NCBI GenBank assembly: GCA_037446555.1
Contig: JBBIIK010000003.1
Location: 1-64,000 of the forward strand
DNA length: 64,000 bases
DNA from: JANWVO01 sp037446555
GTDB taxonomy: Bacteria > Acidobacteriota > Terriglobia > Bryobacterales > Bryobacteraceae
Direction: 5' to 3'
Shown: positions 43,578 to 50,591 of the stretch, one piece after another
Numbering within the stretch: position 1 is the stretch's first letter
Layout: each line of letters begins with the position of its first letter
Program-made: the position numbers and the translations under genes
The notes under the pieces: model-generated
Database searches by the model: none
What the model was told of the DNA's origin: nothing
The model's input: only the letters and a program-made list of their open reading frames with translations

Positions 43578-44807
43578 TCAGCGGTCCACGTCTCCGAGCA
43601 CGAAGTCCATGCTGCCGAGCGCGGCGATGGTGTCGGCGATCAGGCGCCCCTCGAACAGTTCCGGCAGCGCCTGGAGGTTGCCGAAGCTGGGCGTGCGCAT
43701 GAAGACGCGCCATGGCTGCGAGCTGCCGTCGCTGATCACGTAGAAACCGATCTCCCCGCGCGGGCTCTCCACCGGCACGTACGCTTCGCCGGCGGGCACG
43801 CGCATTCCTTCGGTGACAATCTTGAAATGGTAAATGAGCGCCTCCATCTGGGTCTTCATCTTCTCGCGGTCCGGCAACAGGGCGTGGGGGGCGTCGGCCT
43901 TCCACGGGCCTTCCGGCATGCCTTCAAGCGCCTGCTCGACGATGCGCGCGCTCTGGCGGATCTCCTCCATGCGGACGAGGAAGCGGGCGTAGACGTCGCT
44001 TTCCGGGCGGACGGGGACCTGAAAGTCGAACTTGTCGTAGCTCGAATAGGGCTCGGCCTTGCGGATGTCCCAGGCGAGGCCGGCGGCGCGGATCATGGGC
44101 CCGGTGACGCCGAGGTCGAGGAGGCGCTCCAACGGGAGTTCGGCGACGCCCTGAGTGCGCTTCAGGAAGATGGGGTTTTCCTTGAGCAGGGCCTCGTATT
44201 CATCGACCTTGGCGGGCAAGCCGCGGATGAAGTTGCGCACGGCGCGGTCCCAGCCGCGGGGCGGCTCGAGGGCGAGGCCGCCGATGCGGATGTAGCTGGT
44301 CATCATCCGCTGGCCGCTGAACATTTCGAAGATCCGCAGCAGTTCCTCGCGCTCGCGGAAGCAGTAAAAAAACACGGTCATGGCGCCGAGGTCCAGCGCG
44401 TGGGTGCCGAGCCAGACGACGTGGCTGTTGATGCGCGACAGTTCCGCCAGCAGCACGCGCATCCACTGCGCCCTGGGCGGCATCTCGATGCCGAGAAGTT
44501 TTTCGACCGACAGCGCGTAAGCGAGATTGTTGGACAAGTTGGCGAGGTAGTCCATCCGGTCGGTGAGAGTGACCACCTGCTGCCAGCCGAGGGCCTCGGC
44601 CTGCTTTTCGATCCCGGTGTGGAGGTAGCCGATTTCGGGCCGGGCATTAGTGACGATTTCGCCATCGAGCTCGAGCACAACGCGCAGCACGCCGTGGGTG
44701 GAGGGGTGCTGCGGCCCCATGTTGAGCACCATGCGGCGCGGCGCGCCGGGCGCCTCCGGCGTCTCCTGCGCCAGTCTGGGATCGAGGGCTGTGTCGGTCG
44801 GTTGCAT
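43578..44807 (-). CDS. nuoD: NADH-quinone oxidoreductase subunit D
   Basis: A 409-residue quinone-site subunit. Blocks are LNMGPQHPSTHGVLRV with the quinone-binding His, EIGYLHTGIEKQAE, LTDRMDYLANLSNN, ELSRINSHVVWLGTHALDLGA and the terminal GSMDFVLGDVDR. Intact, unlike the Ehr paralogue at the left end of the window. nuoC is a separate gene. Confidence 0.97.
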   Translation of the reverse strand: MQPTDTALDPRLAQETPEAPGAPRRMVLNMGPQHPSTHGVLRVVLELDGEIVTNARPEIGYLHTGIEKQAEALGWQQVVTLTDRMDYLANLSNNLAYALSVEKLLGIEMPPRAQWMRVLLAELSRINSHVVWLGTHALDLGAMTVFFYCFREREELLRIFEMFSGQRMMTSYIRIGGLALEPPRGWDRAVRNFIRGLPAKVDEYEALLKENPIFLKRTQGVAELPLERLLDLGVTGPMIRAAGLAWDIRKAEPYSSYDKFDFQVPVRPESDVYARFLVRMEEIRQSARIVEQALEGMPEGPWKADAPHALLPDREKMKTQMEALIYHFKIVTEGMRVPAGEAYVPVESPRGEIGFYVISDGSSQPWRVFMRTPSFGNLQALPELFEGRLIADTIAALGSMDFVLGDVDR

Positions 44808-44839
44808 CGCGGTTTGCCTCAGCCTCCGGGGGTCGTGCC

Positions 44840-45328
44840 CTACTCGTCCTTGTAGCTGTATTTGTGCCCGTGTACGGGGAAATCTTTGCGAAGAGGATGC
44901 CCTTCCCAGTAGTCGGGCATCAGGATCCGCCTTAGATCGGGGTGGCCTTCGAAGCGGACGCCGAACATGTCGAACACCTCGCGTTCATACCAATTGGCGC
45001 CGGTCCAGACGCCGCAGAGACTAGGCAGGGAAGCGTCCTGCGAAGGCACGGCTACCTTCAGCCGTAGCCGCTCGTTGTTGGGGATGGAATGCAGAAGGTA
45101 GACGACCTCGAAGCGCGGCTCAAGCGGGAAGCGGTCGATGCAGGTAACCGCGGAGAGCCGCGTGAACTGGCGCTGATCCTTGAGAAAACGGCACAGCGCC
45201 GGGAGCTTCTCGCGCGAGGTCCACAGCACAAGCTCGCCGCGGTCCAGACTGCCCCCGTTCATGGCGGCGCCGTCCCAGGCCGCAATGGCGGCTGGCGTAG
45301 GCAGAGAGAGGATATCAGCAGGCAGCAT
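44840..45328 (-). CDS. nuoC: NADH-quinone oxidoreductase subunit C
   Basis: A 162-residue peripheral-arm subunit. The diagnostic block is WTGANWYEREVFDMFGVRFEGHPDLRRIL (read as ANWYEREVFDMFGV and GHPDLRRILMPDYWEGHPLRKDFP). It starts 6 bp after the end of nuoA. nuoB, which normally stands between A and C, is absent. Confidence 0.95.
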   Translation of the reverse strand: MLPADILSLPTPAAIAAWDGAAMNGGSLDRGELVLWTSREKLPALCRFLKDQRQFTRLSAVTCIDRFPLEPRFEVVYLLHSIPNNERLRLKVAVPSQDASLPSLCGVWTGANWYEREVFDMFGVRFEGHPDLRRILMPDYWEGHPLRKDFPVHGHKYSYKDE

Positions 45329-45334
45329 GGCGGG

Positions 45335-45736
45335 TCAGCTCCGGCGCGTTTCCTGGCGTTCCTCTTCGTAGGCCCAGTCGAGCACGCCGCGTTTCCAGAC
45401 AAAGAAGAACCCAGCCAGCACCAGGGCGATGAAGATCAGCATCTCGACGAAGGCAAACAGCTTCAGCTCCCGGTACACGACCGCCCACGGGTAGAGGAAG
45501 ATGGCTTCGATATCAAAGAGGATGAATAGCATCGCCACCAGGTAGAATTTCACGCTGAACCGTTCTCGCGCGCCGCCTACCGGCTGGATGCCGCACTCAT
45601 ACGGGGTGTCCTTGGCGCGGTTGCGCACACGTTTGCCGAGGAGAACGCCGAGGGCGATGAGCGCCGCCGCGAGCCCTGCCGCCAAAAGAATCTGGGCAAG
45701 GACCGGGAAATAGACCTCGTAGATGGATGTGGGCAT
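45335..45736 (-). CDS. nuoA: NADH-quinone oxidoreductase subunit A
   Basis: A 133-residue, three-helix membrane subunit. Blocks are KRVRNRAKDTPYECGIQPVG, with the Cys-containing loop near the quinone cavity, FSVKFYLVAMLFILFDIEAIFLYPWAVVY (read in pieces) and a charged C-terminal tail. The ATG at 45736 begins the protein; the upstream TTG extension is unlikely. It is the first gene of the operon, 43 bases from the -10 box described below. Confidence 0.95.
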   Translation of the reverse strand: MPTSIYEVYFPVLAQILLAAGLAAALIALGVLLGKRVRNRAKDTPYECGIQPVGGARERFSVKFYLVAMLFILFDIEAIFLYPWAVVYRELKLFAFVEMLIFIALVLAGFFFVWKRGVLDWAYEEERQETRRS

Positions 45737-45778
45737 GGTGGCGGAGCAGCACGCCGCGGGGGCGGCAGTCAACCTTCA

Positions 45779-45808
45779 ACTATAATGATGCCTGAAAGAG
45801 CGTGTCAA
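45779..45808 (-). promoter_or_regulatory. Sigma-70-type promoter of the nuo operon
   Basis: On the minus strand TTGACA (45803-45808) and TATAGT (45779-45784) are 18 bases apart, giving a start about 35 bases before nuoA. The -35 box overlaps the thiS start codon, and a perfect plus-strand TATAAT (45781-45786) overlaps the -10 box, so the two divergent transcripts may compete. Confidence 0.65.
45781..45786 (+). promoter_or_regulatory. Possible -10 box for thiS
   Basis: A perfect TATAAT lies 15 bases before the thiS GTG. No good -35 is seen at the right distance, so this assignment is weaker than the nuo promoter it overlaps. Confidence 0.4.
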
Positions 45809-46029
45809 ACCAGAAAGATGCCGCCAAAATCTCCGTTCAAATCAACGGGGAAGAGAGAATCATTCCAGCAGGCCTGAATATCCGGAGCTTGGTGGCCCAC
45901 CTTGGGCTGGACGCGGAGCGGGTGGCCGTGGAGCTGAACCGCCGGCTGGTGCGCAAGCCGGAATGGGACTCGACGATGCTGGAGGCTGGCGCCTCGCTGG
46001 AGATCGTGACTTTCGTGGGCGGGGGCTGA
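45802..46029 (+). CDS. thiS: Sulfur carrier protein ThiS
   Basis: A 75-residue ubiquitin-like protein ending in VGGG; the terminal Gly-Gly becomes a thiocarboxylate that delivers sulfur for the thiazole of thiamine. The pattern ISVQINGEERIIPAG...LVAHLGLDAERVAVELNRRLV and EIVTFVGGG is typical of ThiS. It starts with GTG at 45802. It is isolated from other thi genes here. The 5' leader would be very short. Confidence 0.92.
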   Translation: MSNQKDAAKISVQINGEERIIPAGLNIRSLVAHLGLDAERVAVELNRRLVRKPEWDSTMLEAGASLEIVTFVGGG

Positions 46030-46106
46030 GAGCCGCAGCGGGGCGGTGCGCGGAGGGGAATGAACGGCCCGGGGAGCGTCGGAAGGAAAGCCCGGGGGCG
46101 GGCGCA

Positions 46107-46140
46107 CTTGTGGCAACAGGCCACCAGATCTTGTGGCAAC
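46107..46140 (+). repeat. Pair of 11-bp direct repeats upstream of the MerR-type gene
   Basis: CTTGTGGCAAC occurs at 46107-46117 and 46130-46140, a 23-bp step (about two helix turns). Placed 28 bp upstream of the -35 box, they could be activator or regulator sites. Confidence 0.45.
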
Positions 46141-46167
46141 CCTCGGCGACCCCCAAGAATTCGAGAG

Positions 46168-46195
46168 TTGACTTCCCTGCCCCCTTGATTAGACT
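46168..46195 (+). promoter_or_regulatory. Promoter of the MerR-type regulator gene
   Basis: TTGACT (46168-46173) and TAGACT (46190-46195), 16 bases apart, match sigma-70 boxes at five and four of six positions, about 33 bases before the ATG. Confidence 0.55.
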
Positions 46196-46228
46196 TGGAC
46201 TTGGATTTCCAAACAGAAAGGCCCATTC

Positions 46229-46726
46229 ATGTTCAAAACAAAATCGCGCAGCTCTGCAATTCTTCCGGGGGAGAAGATCTACTCTAGCGCCGAGGTGGCG
46301 AAGCTGGCCGGAGTGTCGCTGAGGCAGCTCCAGTGGTGGGATGAACAGAAGGTGGTGTCGCCGCGCCATGAGGGGCACCGGCGCGTGTACGGCACGGTGG
46401 AGGTGGCGGCGGCGAGCGTGATTGCGGAACTGCGGCACAAGGGGTTTAGCCTGCAGAAGATCCGGCGTGTGTTGAGGCCGCTGCAAAGGGAGCTGGGCAA
46501 GCGGATCTCGGAGGTTGCCGCCGGCACGGACCTCTACCTGCTGACGGACGGCAAGGCTGTTCACGTGGAAAGCGACAAGGACCGCATCATTGATCAGCTT
46601 CGCGGCGCCCGGCAGCCGATGTATCTGCTCTCGATCTCCGAGCAGTACAGCAAGCTGACAGGGACGCCGCGCAAGCCGGTGCGGAGCGAGGCGGCCGCAG
46701 CGGTGAGAAAGAGCAAGGCGCAGTAG
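46229..46726 (+). CDS. MerR-family transcriptional regulator
   Basis: A 165-residue protein. The N-terminal MerR helix-turn-helix is clear: YSSAEVAKLAGVSLRQLQWWDEQKVV, then HRRVYGTVEVAAASVIAELRHKGFSLQKIRRVLR. No cysteine-containing metal site follows; the C-terminal part (SEVAAGTDLYLLTDGKAVHVESDKDRI is its core) does not resemble metal or drug sensors I can name. It has its own promoter, direct repeats upstream and a terminator, so it is a single-gene unit. What it senses is unknown. Confidence 0.88.
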   Translation: MFKTKSRSSAILPGEKIYSSAEVAKLAGVSLRQLQWWDEQKVVSPRHEGHRRVYGTVEVAAASVIAELRHKGFSLQKIRRVLRPLQRELGKRISEVAAGTDLYLLTDGKAVHVESDKDRIIDQLRGARQPMYLLSISEQYSKLTGTPRKPVRSEAAAAVRKSKAQ

Positions 46727-46784
46727 AAGTTACCAAGAACCGCCCGGCGGCAGGCGCCGTCATGGGCGGCGAAGATCCCGCCCA

Positions 46785-46816
46785 GGGCCGCGCTCTCCAC
46801 GCGGCCCCGGATTTTT
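46785..46816 (+). terminator. Rho-independent terminator after the MerR-type gene
   Basis: A perfect 8-bp GC stem (46785-46792 with 46800-46807), a seven-base loop, and then CGGATTTTTC with five Ts. It lies about 60 bp past the stop. Confidence 0.75.
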
Positions 46817-46901
46817 CGAAGCGTCCGCGGCCCGATTCCGTCCAAAGAAGTGCAGGCATCCCTGCGATATACTTGAGGCAGGTCTGGGGGACCATATATA
46901 G

Positions 46902-48506
46902 ATGCGCCGATTTCGAGGGCTGTTTTTCTCCCTGCTGGTGATCGCCGTCTCCTCGCTGGTAGCGGGCCGGTACGGCCCGGGGGTGGCCGCCGGGCGCGCT
47001 CCGTCGGCCGAGCCGTCTGAGCAGGACCTGGCGTATGCCCTGAGGCAGTTCACTTCCATCTACAGAGTGGTGGAGGAGAACGCGGCCGAGCGGACCAATC
47101 CGGACACAAGCATTTACAAGGGCGCAATTCCGGGCATGCTCCGCACGCTCGATCCACACTCGAGCTTCTTCGACCCGCGCGACTTCCAGGAGATGCGCGA
47201 GGAGCAGCGCGGCAAGTACTACGGCGTGGGGATGACCATCCAGCCCAAGGACAGCCGCATCGTGGTGGTGGCGCCGTTCACGGGCTCACCGGCCTACAAG
47301 GCAGGTATCCGTCCGGGCGACGTGATCCTGGAGGTGGATGGCAAGCGGACCGAAGGCATGTCGAGCAAGGAAGTGGCTGACCTCTTGAAGGGGCCGAAGG
47401 GCACTCCCGTGACGGTAGTGATCGGCCGCGAAGGCGCTGACAAGCCGCTGACGTTCCAGCTCATCCGCGGAGAGATCCCGCGCTACAGCGTGCAGGCGGC
47501 CTTCTGGCTGAAGCCGGGTATCGCCTATATCGACATCGAGATGTTCAACGAGAACACGTCCGAGGAGTTGGAGGCGGCGTTCCGCCGGCTGGGCGAATCG
47601 AACGTGAAGGGGCTGGTTCTCGATCTTCGCAGCAACCCGGGCGGACTGCTGAGCGAGGGCGTGGCGGTGGCCGGGCGGTTCCTGAAGAAGGGCCAGGTGG
47701 TGGTGAGCCACCGCGGGCGCACCTCGCCGGAGCGCCCCTATATAGCGACCAACGGGGGAACCGCGGGCAACTATCCGATTGTGGTGCTGGTGGACCGCTA
47801 TTCGGCATCGGCAGCGGAGATCGTCGCCGGCGCGTTGCAGGACCACGACCGCGGCTGGGTGTTCGGCGACAACACGTTCGGCAAGGGGCTGGTGCAGACG
47901 GTGTTTCCGCTGTCGGAGAACACGGGGCTGGCGCTGACGACGGCCAAGTATTACACGCCGAGCGGACGGCTGATCCAGCGCGATTACGGCAGCGGGTCTT
48001 TCTACGAGTACTATTACAACCGCAAGGAAGGCCCGAAGGACACCCTCGACGTGAAGATGACCGACTCGGGCCGCCCGGTCTACGGCGGCAACGGCATTCA
48101 GCCCGACGAGAAGTTCACGCTGAAGTACAACCGGTTCCAGTTCGACCTGCTGCGCAAGGCGGCTTTCCGCGAGTACATTCCGAAGTATTTCGCGGGGCGT
48201 GACGTCCGTCTGGGCCGAGATTGGTCGCCCGACCAGGCGATGCTCGAGGATTTCCATTCGTTCCTTCTGAAGAACAGCTACCAGTTCACCGAAGCCGAAT
48301 TCGCCGAGAACAACGACTGGATCAAGCAGCAATTGAAACGAGAGGCGCTGGTGACCTCGGCCGGGCTGGATGAAAGCCTGAAGTACGCCGTCGAGATCGA
48401 CCCGGCAGTGCAGAAGTCGGTGGAGGCGCTGCCGAAGGCGCAGGCGCTGCTGGATCTTCAGAAGAAGCAGATGGTGCAGGCAGACAAGAGGTTCCGCCGC
48501 GATTGA
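46902..48506 (+). CDS. C-terminal processing peptidase, S41 family
   Basis: A 534-residue protease with an N-terminal signal/anchor (GLFFSLLVIAVSSLVAG). A PDZ domain spans about 105-190 (GKYYGVGMTIQPKD, GIRPGDVILEVDGK). The S41 core has the Ser-Lys dyad S303 (RYSASAAEIVAGAL) and K328 (NTFGKGLVQT), 25 residues apart as in CtpB. LDLRSNPGG and GLALTTAKYYTPSG are also typical. It cleaves envelope proteins from their C-termini. The gene overlaps guaA by four bases if the TTG start of guaA is used. Confidence 0.95.
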   Translation: MRRFRGLFFSLLVIAVSSLVAGRYGPGVAAGRAPSAEPSEQDLAYALRQFTSIYRVVEENAAERTNPDTSIYKGAIPGMLRTLDPHSSFFDPRDFQEMREEQRGKYYGVGMTIQPKDSRIVVVAPFTGSPAYKAGIRPGDVILEVDGKRTEGMSSKEVADLLKGPKGTPVTVVIGREGADKPLTFQLIRGEIPRYSVQAAFWLKPGIAYIDIEMFNENTSEELEAAFRRLGESNVKGLVLDLRSNPGGLLSEGVAVAGRFLKKGQVVVSHRGRTSPERPYIATNGGTAGNYPIVVLVDRYSASAAEIVAGALQDHDRGWVFGDNTFGKGLVQTVFPLSENTGLALTTAKYYTPSGRLIQRDYGSGSFYEYYYNRKEGPKDTLDVKMTDSGRPVYGGNGIQPDEKFTLKYNRFQFDLLRKAAFREYIPKYFAGRDVRLGRDWSPDQAMLEDFHSFLLKNSYQFTEAEFAENNDWIKQQLKREALVTSAGLDESLKYAVEIDPAVQKSVEALPKAQALLDLQKKQMVQADKRFRRD

Positions 48507-50287
48507 GCCAGCCTTCTGAAACGCCGCAAATGGCCCAGGTGGCCGTCCTCGACACAGGCGGCCAATACTGCCACCTGATCGCCCGCAAGATCCGCGAACT
48601 GGGCGTTTATAGCGAGATCCGTCCGAGCGAGACCCGGGCGGAGGAACTGCGCGGCGTGCGCGGTATTGTGATCTCGGGCGGACCGGCGAGCGCGTATGAG
48701 CCGGGGGCGCCGCAGGTGGACCCGGGCATTTTCGCGCTGGGTTGCCCGGTGCTGGGGCTGTGCTACGGGCATCAGACGATTGCGTGGCATCTTGGCGGCG
48801 AGGTGCAACGGGGCGAGAAGGGCGAATACGGGCTGGCGTGGCTCGAGACGTCTGGAAGGTCTCCCTTGTTTGAAGGCGCCGAGGGGAGGCAGCAGATCTG
48901 GATGAGCCACCGGGACTCGGTGACGCAGGTGCCGCCGGGATTCGCCGTACTGGGATCGACGGAGACCTGTGCCGTGGCGGCGATGGGCGACGAGGCGCGG
49001 CGCATTTACGGGCTTCAGTTCCACCCGGAGGTAGTTCACACGGCAAACGGGGAGCAAATCCTTGCGAACTTCCTGTTCCGCGTGTGCGGCTGCGCAGTGG
49101 ACTGGGACCCGCGGCGGCAATCGGAGCGGATCCAGGAGGAGATCCGGCGCACAGCCGCCGGGCGCAACGTGTTCTTCTTCGTCTCCGGCGGGGTGGATTC
49201 GACGGTGGCGTTCACGCTTTGCCTGCGGGCGCTGGGCGAGGAGCGGGTGCGGGCGCTTTATGTAGACACGGGCCTGATGCGGGCGGGCGAAACAGAATTC
49301 GTGCGGAATGTTTTTGACTCGCTCGGCCGCGGCATCTTTGCCGTGGAGGACGCGCGGGAGCGGTTCCTGGCGGCGCTGGAAGGCGTGCGCGATCCGGAAC
49401 AGAAGCGGCGCATCATCGGGGAGATGTTCGTCGAGGTGCAGGAGCAGATCCTTGCCTCGGGGCATTATCTGGAAAGCGAGTGGATTCTGGGACAGGGGAC
49501 GATCTATCCTGACACGATCGAGAGCGGCGGCACGGCCAAGGCGGACGTCATCAAGACGCACCACAACCGGGTATCGGGCATCCAGAGGCTGATCGAGGAG
49601 AACCGGATCTTGGAGCCGCTGCACACGCTGTACAAGGATGAAGTGCGCGAGCTGGGGCGTGAGCTGGGGCTGCCGGAGGAGCTGCTGGAGCGGCATCCGT
49701 TTCCGGGCCCCGGGCTGGCGATCCGCTGCCTGTGCGAGGACGCCGCGCGTCCGGTGGAGCGGCTGGAGGAAGGGTGGCTGGCGCCGCTGCATTCGGTGGG
49801 CGTGCAGGGCGACTCGCGCAGCTACCGTCCGGTGCTGATCCTCGACGGGGACCCGCAGAAGGCGGGGCTGCATGAGCGGGCGGCGGAGGCGATCAACCGC
49901 GAGAGCCGGATCAACCGCGCGGTGGCGGTTGTGGCGTCGCACGCGCCGGTAGAGAGAATGACGACGAGCCCGGCGGCGCTGTGCCGCGCGCGCCTGGAGC
50001 GGCTGTGCAGGGCGGACTGGATCGTGCGCGAGGAGGCACGCCGCACGGGGTTCGACTGCGAGGTGTGGCAGTTCCCGGTGATCCTGGTTCCTCTGGGAAC
50101 GCCGGAGCGGCCGGATTCCGTAGTCCTGCGCCCGGTTGACAGCGTGGACGGGATGACGGCGCGGGCCGTGGCTCTGCCCGGAGAGCTCAAGGAAGAGCTG
50201 GGCGTGAAGCTGCTGGCCGAAGAGGGCATCTGCGCAGTGTTCCTGGACCTGACGCACAAGCCTCCGGGCACGATCGAGTGGGAGTAG
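48503..50287 (+). CDS. guaA: GMP synthase (glutamine-hydrolysing)
   Basis: A 594-residue enzyme converting XMP to GMP. The class-I amidotransferase domain has the nucleophile C87 in GLCYGHQ and the QFHPEVVHT His/Glu pair. The PP-loop ATPase has FFVSGGVDSTVAF, then DTGLMRAGE, GQGTIYPDTIES and THHNRVSGI. The C-terminal dimerisation domain ends KPPGTIEWE. It is some 70 residues longer than the usual 510-525, mainly because of extra sequence in the C-terminal half. Start is the TTG overlapping the ctp stop; the ATG at 48530 is an alternative. Confidence 0.93.
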   Translation: MSQPSETPQMAQVAVLDTGGQYCHLIARKIRELGVYSEIRPSETRAEELRGVRGIVISGGPASAYEPGAPQVDPGIFALGCPVLGLCYGHQTIAWHLGGEVQRGEKGEYGLAWLETSGRSPLFEGAEGRQQIWMSHRDSVTQVPPGFAVLGSTETCAVAAMGDEARRIYGLQFHPEVVHTANGEQILANFLFRVCGCAVDWDPRRQSERIQEEIRRTAAGRNVFFFVSGGVDSTVAFTLCLRALGEERVRALYVDTGLMRAGETEFVRNVFDSLGRGIFAVEDARERFLAALEGVRDPEQKRRIIGEMFVEVQEQILASGHYLESEWILGQGTIYPDTIESGGTAKADVIKTHHNRVSGIQRLIEENRILEPLHTLYKDEVRELGRELGLPEELLERHPFPGPGLAIRCLCEDAARPVERLEEGWLAPLHSVGVQGDSRSYRPVLILDGDPQKAGLHERAAEAINRESRINRAVAVVASHAPVERMTTSPAALCRARLERLCRADWIVREEARRTGFDCEVWQFPVILVPLGTPERPDSVVLRPVDSVDGMTARAVALPGELKEELGVKLLAEEGICAVFLDLTHKPPGTIEWE

Positions 50288-50375
50288 GCGCGCGGCGCCG
50301 GGCCTGTCGCCTCCGGCGGCAAACTGCATCCTAAAGTTGTAGAGAGGCGCGGCCACGGGAGGGCCGCTTTTCCCC

Positions 50376-50591
50376 ATGACGAGAACCCTGAAACTGACCA
50401 TCAGCGGGATGCACTGCGGCGGGTGCGTCACGCGGCTTTCGAACACGCTGCGGAAGATCGAGGGCGTGGAGCTGCGCCACGCGGAAGTGGGCGCGGCGGA
50501 GATCGCCATCGACGAGGAGCGGGTGAGCCGGGAGCAGATCACGGCAGCCGTGGAGCGGATCGGCTTCCAGGTGATGGGCACGGCAGAGTGA
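50376..50591 (+). CDS. copZ: Copper chaperone CopZ (HMA domain)
   Basis: A 71-residue ferredoxin-like heavy-metal-associated protein with the Cu(I)-binding motif GMHCGGC after the first strand, and the expected alternating strands and helices (LKLTISGMHCGGCVTRLSNTL, VSREQITAAVERIGFQV). It hands copper to CopA; its stop overlaps the GTG of the next gene (GTGA), so the two are co-translated. Confidence 0.93.
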   Translation: MTRTLKLTISGMHCGGCVTRLSNTLRKIEGVELRHAEVGAAEIAIDEERVSREQITAAVERIGFQVMGTAE

